Position numbers and translations under genes: made by a program
Notes under the pieces: generated by a model
Database searches by the model: none
The model's input: the letters and a program-made list of their open reading frames with translations, nothing else
What the model was told of the DNA's origin: nothing
From: a virus
Strand: one strand, 5' to 3'
Virus record (IMG/VR): IMGVR_UViG_3300025132_000173
Location: 1-31,448 of that record
DNA length: 31,448 nucleotides
Shown: positions 16,247-22,562 of the stretch, one piece after another
Numbering within the stretch: position 1 is the first letter of the stretch
Layout: every line of letters starts with the position of its first letter

Positions 16247-16729
16247 ATGGCTAACACTACATTTAATGGTCCAGTTCGTTCTGAAAATGGATTTAAAACT
16301 ATCATTAAAAATTCAACTACAGGTGGATTAACTAATGATATGACTTTGTCTACTTACTCAACAAGCATTACTATTGCTGCTTCAGGTACAGATCACAAAG
16401 AGTCTTCTATCGGTATACCTTCTAATTTTATACCAATGGGAGTTGCTATTACTGTAACAAGTGCTGCAGCTAATGCGGTAAACCTAGTTGATATTGGCAC
16501 TGATGCGGATACTGATGGCTATGTTGATGGTATTACTGTTGCAATTAACAGCACAGGATTTAAAGGTTTTTTCCCATGTAATGGAGTTTTAGGAATGTCT
16601 GGTGGCACAACTACTGCTGCTACAGAAACAGCCGATGAAGTTGAAGTTGTAATCTCTGGCACAGCGGGTGCTGGTGGCGTTGTTGCACTCAAATTTTTCG
16701 GTCTTAGTTCCGATTCACCAACTGCATAA
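16247..16729 (+). CDS. Putative virion surface protein
   Basis: 160 aa from the second of two tandem ATGs (16244, 16247); the second lies 6 nt after AAGGA (16236-16240) and is preferred. It begins MANTTFNGPVRSENGF, a motif I recognise from structural proteins just after major capsid genes. The rest is beta-rich, full of T, G, A and V, without cysteine pairs or enzymatic motifs. Likely a head decoration or fibre-like protein. A separate terminator and structured leader precede it, so its expression may be set apart from the capsid protein. Confidence 0.68.
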   Translation: MANTTFNGPVRSENGFKTIIKNSTTGGLTNDMTLSTYSTSITIAASGTDHKESSIGIPSNFIPMGVAITVTSAAANAVNLVDIGTDADTDGYVDGITVAINSTGFKGFFPCNGVLGMSGGTTTAATETADEVEVVISGTAGAGGVVALKFFGLSSDSPTA

Positions 16730-16739
16730 GGAGTAACTC

Positions 16740-17018
16740 ATGGCATTATCTGATGTAATTGCCGTAACTAGAACTTCTGACGGAACTATTTTTGGTGGTA
16801 GGGCTAGAGTAAAACAGTTAGTAGTACATACTTCTGGCTCTGGTTCCCCTGCAGTAGTTTTAAAAGATGGAGGTTCTGGTGGCACAACAAAGCTATCCTT
16901 AACTTACACCACAAGCGATGTACATTCGTTAAATATTCCTGAAAACGGAATATTGTTTGAGACAGACGTATATTTAGATTTAACTGCTTGTGATGGTGTT
17001 ACTGTATTTTTTGCTTGA
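16740..17018 (+). CDS. Small conserved beta-rich protein
   Basis: 92 aa. The sequence IFGGRARVKQLVV, then AVVLKDGGSGG, then ENGILFETDVYLDL and a final VTVFFA follows a pattern I recognise in small phage virion proteins. It looks like a compact beta fold. AAGGAG precedes the ATG at 16740. Position beside the capsid genes suggests a minor virion protein; no experimental role is known to me. Confidence 0.68.
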   Translation: MALSDVIAVTRTSDGTIFGGRARVKQLVVHTSGSGSPAVVLKDGGSGGTTKLSLTYTTSDVHSLNIPENGILFETDVYLDLTACDGVTVFFA

Positions 17019-17022
17019 TTAA

Positions 17023-17316
17023 GTGGCAAAAAAAGTAAATAAAAAGAGTATGCCTTGTAACAAACCAAGGCGTACCCCTTCACACCCTAAAAAATCACAT
17101 ATTGTAAAAGCTTGTGAAGGTGGTAAGGAAAAGATTCTTCGTTTTGGTCAACAAGGTAAAAAAGTTGGAACATTATCAGGTACTGCGGGTAAACGTAAAA
17201 AAGGTGAATCCAAGCGTATGACGGCTAAACGTAAGTCTTTTGTAGCAAGACATGGTCCTAATATCAAAAAAGGTAAAATGTCTAGAGCTTATTGGGCTAA
17301 TACAGTAAAATGGTGA
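17023..17316 (+). CDS. Basic conserved protein, DUF6321-like
   Basis: 97 aa from the GTG at 17023; an in-frame ATG at 17050 begins MPCNKPRRTPSHPKKS and is the family-like start, so the true N-terminus may be there. The segments CNKPRRTPSHPKKSHIVKACEG, IRFGQQG-like ILRFGQQGKK and KRKSFVARHGPNIKKGKMSRAYWAN match the DUF6321 pattern found in phages. It is strongly basic with two cysteines. Function unknown; nucleic-acid binding in the virion is plausible from charge alone. Confidence 0.8.
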   Translation: MAKKVNKKSMPCNKPRRTPSHPKKSHIVKACEGGKEKILRFGQQGKKVGTLSGTAGKRKKGESKRMTAKRKSFVARHGPNIKKGKMSRAYWANTVKW

Positions 17317-17320
17317 TAAT

Positions 17321-17536
17321 ATGACCCCTGAAGAAGTTTTAAGACAGTTAGAAAAACATGAAGCATCTTGCGACAAGAGGTATGAACAGATTCAAGCTAC
17401 CTTGGAAAAGCTAGATTCACGTTTTGATAAACTCGATAAAAAAGTCAATAATGGTGGGTGGGTTGCGGTTATTGTTATATTATTTATGACTCCTCATACA
17501 ACTACAATTTTAGAAATATTAGGAAGACTATTATGA
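17321..17536 (+). CDS. Coiled-coil protein with one C-terminal membrane segment
   Basis: 71 aa. Residues about 3-43 are a charged coiled coil (RYEQIQATLEKLDSRFDKLDKK), followed by WVAVIVILFM and a further hydrophobic stretch to the end. This is the layout of XhlA-like or other accessory lysis proteins, but it may also be a membrane adaptor of another type. Overlaps the next gene as ATGA. Confidence 0.65.
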   Translation: MTPEEVLRQLEKHEASCDKRYEQIQATLEKLDSRFDKLDKKVNNGGWVAVIVILFMTPHTTTILEILGRLL

Positions 17537-17739
17537 AGTGTGTTGTTAAATTAGGCAATGGTGGTGCAGTAAGATCAAAGACAAAATCAAAAGGTAAAAT
17601 ATGTCCTTCTGGAAAAGCTTGGGCAAAAAGAACTTTTGATACTTACCCATCAGCCTATGCAAACCTAGCTGCATCAAAGTATTGTAAAGACCCAAATTAT
17701 GCTAAGAAAAGCAAAAGGAAAAAGCGTGGGTCAGCTTAA
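17533..17739 (+). CDS. Small basic conserved protein
   Basis: 68 aa; ATG at 17533 chosen because it overlaps the preceding stop as ATGA and has AGGA at 17521-17524. An earlier in-frame ATG (17458) would run through the previous gene. The N-terminus KLGNGGAVRSKTKSKG resembles the KGG tail of the protein at 7700. The core KICPSGKAWAKRTFDTYPSAY then ANLAASKYCKDPNYAK is a conserved phage segment with two cysteines, which could bind metal. It ends in a basic tail. Function unknown. Confidence 0.78.
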   Translation: MKCVVKLGNGGAVRSKTKSKGKICPSGKAWAKRTFDTYPSAYANLAASKYCKDPNYAKKSKRKKRGSA

Positions 17740-18049
17740 GCAATGGCTTAAAGAAGATTGGGTAAGAATAGATAGTAGTGGAAATATCAAAGGCAAATGT
17801 GGTACTTCCAAAGATAAAAAGAATCCAGACCGTTGTCTACCTAGAGCAAAGGCTCAAAGTTTAAGCAAAAGTGAAAGAGCGTCTACTGCAAAGAAAAAGA
17901 AACGTGAAGGCAGTAAAGGTAAAACTGTTGTAGCTAATACTCCAAAAGCTAAAGTAAGAAAATTAAGTGTAGGTGGTTATGTGGCTAGAATGAATAAAGG
18001 GTGTGGTGCTGTAATGGACGACAGAAGAAAAAGGACGAAATACTTATGA
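17726..18049 (+). CDS. Basic conserved protein, DUF5872-like, with GCGAVM tail
   Basis: 107 aa from the GTG at 17726, which has AAAAGGAA just upstream; an ATG at 17699 would add 9 residues. The segment WVRIDSSGNIKGKCGTSKDK then NPDRCLPRAKAQSLSKSERA matches a small family I associate with DUF5872. The end GGYVARMNKGCGAVMDDRRK then RTKYL is a tail motif that recurs in marine phage proteins. Very basic, cysteines conserved. It overlaps the preceding gene by 14 nt and the following one as ATGA. Function unknown. Confidence 0.78.
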   Translation: MGQLKQWLKEDWVRIDSSGNIKGKCGTSKDKKNPDRCLPRAKAQSLSKSERASTAKKKKREGSKGKTVVANTPKAKVRKLSVGGYVARMNKGCGAVMDDRRKRTKYL

Positions 18050-18630
18050 CAGCCGTACCTTTTGGAACACCCCAAGAAAAGCTTATTGAGACTGAGATTC
18101 GTAGATGGTCAGCAAATGTTTTAGAAAAAAAGAACAAAGCGTTTAATAATCTTCCTGCATGTCCTTATGCACAAGCTGCATGGGATAAAGACAAAGTAGG
18201 AATTGTTTTCAAGCATGACAAAGATTATCAGTCTTTATACAGTCTTATTTCTACTTTTGATGATAGGTATGATTTAGTTATTTTAGTAGATACTGCGTAT
18301 GATGAGTATGAAAAATTCCACGAATATATAGAACAACTAAATGATGCCATATCCCAAGGGTTTTTTATTGATAAAGATATATGGTTAATGGGTTTTCACC
18401 CAGAGGGGGATGACAATGATAATTTAGAAGGGGAAAGTTTTGAACCTTTAGTTGAGGAAGAATATGGTCTTATTTTTGTTCAAAGACTAACAAAATTACA
18501 AGAATCAGCAGAAAAAATTAAGAAATTAGGGTATTATGACTGTTATAAAGATGAATATAATAGTGATGAAATTTATCAAAAACGTGAATTATTTTATAGG
18601 AGATTAAAAAATGGCAATGAGTCCTCGTAA
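18046..18630 (+). CDS. Conserved protein, possibly DUF1415-like
   Basis: 194 aa from the ATG at 18046, which overlaps the preceding stop as ATGA; an upstream in-frame ATG (18001) would be inside that gene. The pattern is IETEIRRWSANVL, NLPACPYAQAAW, an acidic strand DLVILVDT, a helix, and WLMGFHPEG followed by a VEEEYGLIFVQRLTKLQ stretch. Order and motifs (CP-x-A, then FHP) resemble DUF1415 proteins, though the match is by eye and partial. Unlike its tiny basic neighbours it is acidic and looks like a soluble globular enzyme-like fold. Its last 20 nt overlap the next gene. Confidence 0.6.
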   Translation: MTAVPFGTPQEKLIETEIRRWSANVLEKKNKAFNNLPACPYAQAAWDKDKVGIVFKHDKDYQSLYSLISTFDDRYDLVILVDTAYDEYEKFHEYIEQLNDAISQGFFIDKDIWLMGFHPEGDDNDNLEGESFEPLVEEEYGLIFVQRLTKLQESAEKIKKLGYYDCYKDEYNSDEIYQKRELFYRRLKNGNESS

Positions 18631-18961
18631 AACAATGGCTATGATGAAGTCAGGTGGTGCTGTCAAAAAAATGCGTGGTGGCGGTATGGTTAAAAAAATG
18701 CGTGGTGGTGGCATGATGAAGAAAATGAAAGCAGGTGGTGCTGTTAAAAAAATGCGTGCAGGTGGTCCAGTTAAGAAAATGCGTGGCGGAGGTATGGTTA
18801 AAAAACTTCGTGGCGGAGGTATGGTCAAGAAGATGAAAATGGGTGGTGATATCTCTTTATCAGGTAATCAAAAAAAGTTAGACGCTAATAAAAACGGAAA
18901 AATAGATAAGCAAGATTTTAAAATGTTAGCAAAGAAAAAAACTAAAAAGAATATGGCGTAA
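18611..18961 (+). CDS. Cationic 9-residue repeat protein with EF-hand loop
   Basis: 116 aa; AGGAG at 18598-18602 precedes the ATG at 18611. Residues 14-76 are seven 9-residue repeats of the form xGGxVKKMR, giving a long glycine-rich polycation with regularly placed methionine. A spacer leads to LDANKNGKIDKQDF, an EF-hand loop with D91, N93, N95, G96, I98 and D102, and a lysine-rich end. No family function is known to me. It may bind DNA, membrane or nucleoid in the virion; the single calcium loop resembles a dockerin half-site. Overlaps the previous gene by 20 nt. Confidence 0.75.
   Translation: MAMSPRKTMAMMKSGGAVKKMRGGGMVKKMRGGGMMKKMKAGGAVKKMRAGGPVKKMRGGGMVKKLRGGGMVKKMKMGGDISLSGNQKKLDANKNGKIDKQDFKMLAKKKTKKNMA
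18650..18838 (+). repeat. Seven in-frame 27-bp tandem repeats
   Basis: Each 27-bp unit encodes xGGxVKKMR with variants (MVKKLR, MMKKMK, PVKKMR). The copies are similar but not identical at DNA level, so expansion is old or under drift. Confidence 0.85.
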
Positions 18962-18964
18962 ACC

Positions 18965-19633
18965 ATGGCAACTTCAGGATCAAAAAACTTTGAACTAGAT
19001 GTTTCAGACTACATCGAAGAAGCTTTTGAAAGATGTGGGGTTGAAGTACGCACTGGTTATGATTTAAAAACAGCGAAACGCTCACTAAACCTATTGTTAG
19101 CTGATTGGGCAAATCGAGGACTAAATCAGTGGACAATCAAACAAACCACCGTAACATGTATATCAGGCACAGCAGACTATACGCTAGATGCAGATACGAT
19201 TGATATTTTATCTGTTGTTGTAAGACGAGATAATACAGATTATGGTATTGAAAGATTAAGTAGGGATGAGTATCTAAATATTCCAAATAAAACAAGTACA
19301 GGCAGACCTTCACAGTTTTTTCTTGATAGACAAATAACTCCTATTTTAAAAGTTTGGACAACTCCTGAAAACAGCACCGATCAACTTATCTTTGACCGAT
19401 TGGTCAGGATAGATGATGCGGATACTTTTAAAAATACCATGGAAGTGCCTTTTAGATTTTATCCATGTTTGGCAGCAGGATTAGCTTATTATATTTCTAT
19501 TAAGAAAGCACCTAATAGGACACAGTTTTTAAAAGCAATATACGAGGAAGAGTTTGAAAGAGCTATGACAGAGGACAGAGATAGAGCATCTTTTAATGTT
19601 GCACCAAGCTTAGAGTATTATAGGGTTAACTAA
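18965..19633 (+). CDS. Head-tail adaptor, P22 gp4-like
   Basis: 222 aa. Residues 12-50 (DVSDYIEEAFERCGVEVRTG then YDLKTAKRSLNLLLADWANRG) match the N-terminal helical region of P22 gp4-like tail accessory factors, which bind below the portal and lock packaged DNA in. WTIKQTTV and TADYTLDADTIDIL follow in the usual order, as does PFRFYPCLAAGLAYYIS. Gene position, after capsid genes and before other neck genes, supports the call. It shares one base with the next gene (TAATG). Confidence 0.78.
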   Translation: MATSGSKNFELDVSDYIEEAFERCGVEVRTGYDLKTAKRSLNLLLADWANRGLNQWTIKQTTVTCISGTADYTLDADTIDILSVVVRRDNTDYGIERLSRDEYLNIPNKTSTGRPSQFFLDRQITPILKVWTTPENSTDQLIFDRLVRIDDADTFKNTMEVPFRFYPCLAAGLAYYISIKKAPNRTQFLKAIYEEEFERAMTEDRDRASFNVAPSLEYYRVN

Positions 19634-20004
19634 TGTCAAAGTACGCTGTTGGTAAAAAAGCTTTTGGAATATCAGATCGTTCTGGTTTTCGTTATCCACT
19701 ACATAGGATGAAAAAAGAGTGGACAGGAATGTTGGTAGGGTTCGATGAGTTTGAAAGAAAGCACCCGCAGTTAGAACCTAGACGTAAGTTTTCAGATGCT
19801 CAAGCCATAAAAAACCCTAGACCAGATAGAGTTGAACCGTTGACAGTAGCAGTGGGTGTTCCTTTAGTTGAGGGACCAACTTTCAGACCTACTATTGGAA
19901 TCGGACAAATTAGTGCTGTTACCGTGGATGCTCCTTCAGATGTTTCACCTGACGGAGTAGCAGGAACAGGAAATGTTGGATCAGTTACAGTGAGTACACC
20001 ATGA
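19633..20004 (+). CDS. Conserved virion-region protein with shared GTGNVGSVTV tail
   Basis: 123 aa. The N-terminal half (YAVGKKAFGISDRSGFRYPL, then KKEWTGMLVGFDEFERKHPQ and LEPRRKF) belongs to a family that in other phages often carries zinc-ribbon-like cysteines at the ISDRS position; here the protein has no cysteine at all. NPRPDR follows, then the C-terminus GVAGTGNVGSVTVSTP, which is the same module repeated in the gene at 21921 and at the end of the gene at 29303. Probably a neck or tail component. ATGA overlap with the next gene. Confidence 0.7.
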   Translation: MSKYAVGKKAFGISDRSGFRYPLHRMKKEWTGMLVGFDEFERKHPQLEPRRKFSDAQAIKNPRPDRVEPLTVAVGVPLVEGPTFRPTIGIGQISAVTVDAPSDVSPDGVAGTGNVGSVTVSTP

Positions 20005-20006
20005 GT
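19984..20006 (+). repeat. Gene-junction repeat, copy 1
   Basis: These 23 nt, covering the end of one gene and the ATGA start of the next, recur at 29579-29601 with one mismatch. Confidence 0.7.
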
Positions 20007-20651
20007 TTTACATTAGCCACTTTAAAAACAGCAATACAAGATTATGCTGAAAATGATGAGACTACTTTTGTTAATCATCTAAATGATTTTATTAAAGCTG
20101 CAGAAGAACGTATATTTAAAAACATTCAGTTAAGTTTTTTTATAAAAAATAGCACGGGGTCTATGACTTCATCAAATCAATTTTTAGCTTTACCGTCTGA
20201 TTATTTAGCATCTTTTTCGTTATCTTTTACTAATGCAAGTAATGAAAAAGTATTTTTAGATTTAAAAGATACAGACTATGTTCAGTCCTATAATCCTAAC
20301 CCTAGCACAACAGGAACCCCAAAATATTACGCTGTTTTTGATATTAGTAATTTTATTATTGGACCCACTCCAGATAGCAATTATTCTGTAGAGTTACACT
20401 ATTATTACCGTCCTGCAAGTTTAACGGTTGGAGCAGATAGTGGTACGACATGGTTGAGCACTAATGCACCGTTTGCTTTATTGTATGGTAGTTTATTAGA
20501 AGCTTATACTTATATGAAAGGTGAGCAAGACATGCTTGCTATGTATGAAAAAAGATTTACTCAAGCTCTTACCGAATTGAAGATGTTGGGTGAAGCAAAA
20601 GAAACAACAGACCAATATAGAACTGGAATGGTTATTAGACCAAAACAATAG
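20001..20651 (+). CDS. Putative neck/adaptor protein
   Basis: 216 aa. The order FVNHLNDFIKAAEERIFKNI (about 24-43), ALPSDYLASFSLSF, GTPKYYAVFD, then VELHYYYRP and a helical C-terminus LLYGSLLEAYTYMKGEQD is that of a conserved marine phage family placed among neck genes. A globular connector or adaptor role is likely by context. Begins inside the preceding stop (ATGA), so it is translationally coupled. No enzyme motif. Confidence 0.68.
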   Translation: MSFTLATLKTAIQDYAENDETTFVNHLNDFIKAAEERIFKNIQLSFFIKNSTGSMTSSNQFLALPSDYLASFSLSFTNASNEKVFLDLKDTDYVQSYNPNPSTTGTPKYYAVFDISNFIIGPTPDSNYSVELHYYYRPASLTVGADSGTTWLSTNAPFALLYGSLLEAYTYMKGEQDMLAMYEKRFTQALTELKMLGEAKETTDQYRTGMVIRPKQ

Positions 20652-20660
20652 GGGATTTTT

Positions 20661-20954
20661 ATGTTTGATATGCAAGTGGGTTTATCTAAAGATTTTAAAG
20701 TTGATGTTAAAACCACAGAAAACAAAGGGCATAGTATTGAAGAATTAGCTGAAAGATGCACAGATAAAATAGTATCTGTTTCTGATTACGCTAAACCTGA
20801 AGTAAAAGAACAAGCACATGCTTTCAAAAGACGTATCAAGCAACTTATAGAACTATACATGCAACAAGCTGTTAAAAGTGACAGAACAACCGTGTATAAT
20901 GCTATAATAAATGCTGGACAACCAAAACTTGCTGAACTAATAAGGAGATTATAA
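20661..20954 (+). CDS. Conserved small helical protein
   Basis: 97 aa. The segments FKVDVKTTENKGHSIEELAERC, DKIVSVSDYAKPEVKEQAHAF and DRTTVYNAIINAGQPKLAEL form a family I recognise from many marine phages, always near tail genes. Mostly helical, no membrane segment, one cysteine. AGGGGA precedes the ATG. Possibly an assembly factor or minor tail protein; function unknown. Confidence 0.72.
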   Translation: MFDMQVGLSKDFKVDVKTTENKGHSIEELAERCTDKIVSVSDYAKPEVKEQAHAFKRRIKQLIELYMQQAVKSDRTTVYNAIINAGQPKLAELIRRL

Positions 20955-20955
20955 C

Positions 20956-21390
20956 ATGGCTTTTTCAGGCAATTTCATGTGTACGAGCTTTAAAAAAGAA
21001 TTATTGGAAGCTAAGCACAATTTTTTAAACTCAGGTGGTAATACATTCAAACTTGCAATGTACACTAACAGTGCGTCATTTAATGCAGCAACCACTGCAT
21101 ATACTACTAGTAATGAGGTATCTGGAACAGGATATAGTGCAGGTGGCGGAACTTTAACTAGGGTAGACCCCTCAAGTTCTGGAACAACTGCTTTTACAGA
21201 TTTTAGTGATTTAACCTTTTCCTCAGCTACTATCACAGCTAGAGGTGCTTTAATTTATAATGACAGTGCATCAGGTGATCCAACGGTTGTAGTTCTAGAT
21301 TTTGGCGGAGACAAAACTTCTACCGCAGGTGATTTTACAATACAGTTTCCGACAGCAGATGCGTCAACAGCTATTATAAGAATAGCGTAA
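20956..21390 (+). CDS. Conserved tail or head structural protein
   Basis: 144 aa. FKLAMYTNSASF, the TTAYTTSNEVSGTGYSAGG stretch, TARGALIYND and VVLDFGGDK with a final AIIRIA follow a widespread phage structural family. It is beta-rich and small. AAGGAG precedes the ATG at 20956. Location between neck and fibre genes suggests a virion surface or tail protein. Confidence 0.72.
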   Translation: MAFSGNFMCTSFKKELLEAKHNFLNSGGNTFKLAMYTNSASFNAATTAYTTSNEVSGTGYSAGGGTLTRVDPSSSGTTAFTDFSDLTFSSATITARGALIYNDSASGDPTVVVLDFGGDKTSTAGDFTIQFPTADASTAIIRIA

Positions 21391-21401
21391 GGAGCCAATA
21401 A

Positions 21402-21920
21402 ATGGCTCTTGTTTTAAAAGACCGTGTAAAGGAAACTACGACCACTACGGGTACAGGAACAGTTACTCTAGCAGGAGCTGTTACAGGGTTTGATGCGTTT
21501 TCTGAAATAGGAAATAGTAATACAACTTATTATGTCATAGCTCATCAAACAGCAGATGAGTGGGAAGTAGGTCTTGGAACATATACATCTTCTGGCACTA
21601 CTTTGGCTAGAACAACGGTTTTATCTTCTTCAAATTCAGGTTCAGCAACCAATTTTTCAGCAGGAACTAAAGATGTTTTTTGTGCCTATCCTGCAGGCAA
21701 ATCTGTAAATTTAGATGCAAGTGGTGATGTCACTATTAGCACAGGTTTTTTACGAGCAACAGAAACCGAAGCGTCAAATGGAATAATGGCAAATGCTACA
21801 ACTATATCAGCAAACTACACCGTTCCAACAAACTATAATGCACTTAGTGCAGGACCAGTTACGGTCAATAGCGGCGTAAGCGTTACGGTAAACAGTGGGT
21901 CTGTTTGGACTGTAGTTTAA
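21402..21920 (+). CDS. Fibre-like protein with shared C-terminal cassette
   Basis: 172 aa. The N-terminal 110 residues (ALVLKDRVKETTTTTGTGTV, GFDAFSEIGNSNTTYYVI, WEVGLGTYT) match a small family common beside phage tail-fibre genes. The C-terminus (about 144-172, NYNALSAGPVTVNSGVSVTV and SGSVWTVV) is almost the same as that of the fibre protein at 22563, suggesting an exchangeable end domain. AAGGAG precedes the ATG; the stop TAA abuts the next ATG. Confidence 0.7.
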   Translation: MALVLKDRVKETTTTTGTGTVTLAGAVTGFDAFSEIGNSNTTYYVIAHQTADEWEVGLGTYTSSGTTLARTTVLSSSNSGSATNFSAGTKDVFCAYPAGKSVNLDASGDVTISTGFLRATETEASNGIMANATTISANYTVPTNYNALSAGPVTVNSGVSVTVNSGSVWTVV

Positions 21921-22562
21921 ATGTTTTTTTCTGATAGCCCTTTTGCTACAGCACCTTTTTCATCAGTAGGAACAGTTGCTGAAGTAGATGTAACAGTTTC
22001 TTTAACAGGTGTAGCAGGAACAGGTAACGTAGGTAGTGCTACAGCACAAGCTAATGCAGATGTCTCTGTTACAGGAATTGCTGCAACAGGGGGAGTAGGC
22101 AGTGTAACTGTTACAGGAACGGCTACTGTAAGTGTTACGGGGATAGCGGGGACAGGTGGCGTAGGCAGTGCTACGGTTTCTGCCGATGCAATTCTTTCTG
22201 TTACAGGAGTGTCTGGGACAGGAAATGTAGGCAGTGTTACTGCATCTGGAAAAGCCGTTGTATCTTTAACAGGTGTAGCAGGAACAGGAAATGTAGGCAG
22301 TGTTACTGTTGCAGCAGGAGCAACCACGATTATTACGGGTGGTCTTCAAGCGTTAGGCTTAACTAATGCAGTTACTGTTGAAGCTAATACAGATGTTCCT
22401 ACGACAGGACTAGAAGCAGTAGGTAGTGTTAATGGGGTAGCTGTGTGGATAACAGTTGTGCCAAATCAAACACCGAGTTATAATGAGGTGGTTCCATCTC
22501 AAAATCCAACATGGGCAGAGGTAGAACCTGAACAAACACCAAACTGGAGAAAAGTAGCTTAA
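21921..22562 (+). CDS. Tandem-repeat tail or surface protein
   Basis: 213 aa. After 25 residues come five clear 22-residue repeats (26-135, form VSLTGVAGTGNVGSVTx), then two degraded ones to about 175, predicting a regular beta solenoid or stacked hairpins. The C-terminus has three 11-residue units of the form xPxQTPxWxEV (180-212). No catalytic motif or signal peptide. The ATG directly follows the previous stop and no Shine-Dalgarno is visible, so coupling is likely. Placed at the head of the fibre block it is probably an adhesin or fibre shaft. Confidence 0.72.
   Translation: MFFSDSPFATAPFSSVGTVAEVDVTVSLTGVAGTGNVGSATAQANADVSVTGIAATGGVGSVTVTGTATVSVTGIAGTGGVGSATVSADAILSVTGVSGTGNVGSVTASGKAVVSLTGVAGTGNVGSVTVAAGATTIITGGLQALGLTNAVTVEANTDVPTTGLEAVGSVNGVAVWITVVPNQTPSYNEVVPSQNPTWAEVEPEQTPNWRKVA
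21996..22325 (+). repeat. Five in-frame 66-bp tandem repeats
   Basis: Each 66-bp unit encodes 22 residues starting at 26, 48, 70, 92 and 114 of the protein. Units one and five are most alike. The word GTAGCAGGAACAGGAAATGT (22275-22294) also occurs at 19957-19976 in another gene. Confidence 0.88.
22458..22556 (+). repeat. Three in-frame 33-bp repeats
   Basis: Encodes VPNQTPSYNEV, VPSQNPTWAEV and EPEQTPNWRKV. Proline, glutamine and aromatic positions are kept across units. Confidence 0.8.

Noticed and set aside
18650-18838. Short regular repeats as a possible CRISPR array
   Set aside because: Units are contiguous 27-bp coding repeats without spacers and encode a clear protein repeat.
21996-22325. 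66-bp repeats as a possible CRISPR or origin iteron array
   Set aside because: No unique spacers; the repeats keep an open frame and encode 22-residue units.
21917-22327. 136-codon - strand frame with regular PxP repeats
   Set aside because: It is the antisense shadow of the 66-bp coding repeats on the + strand.
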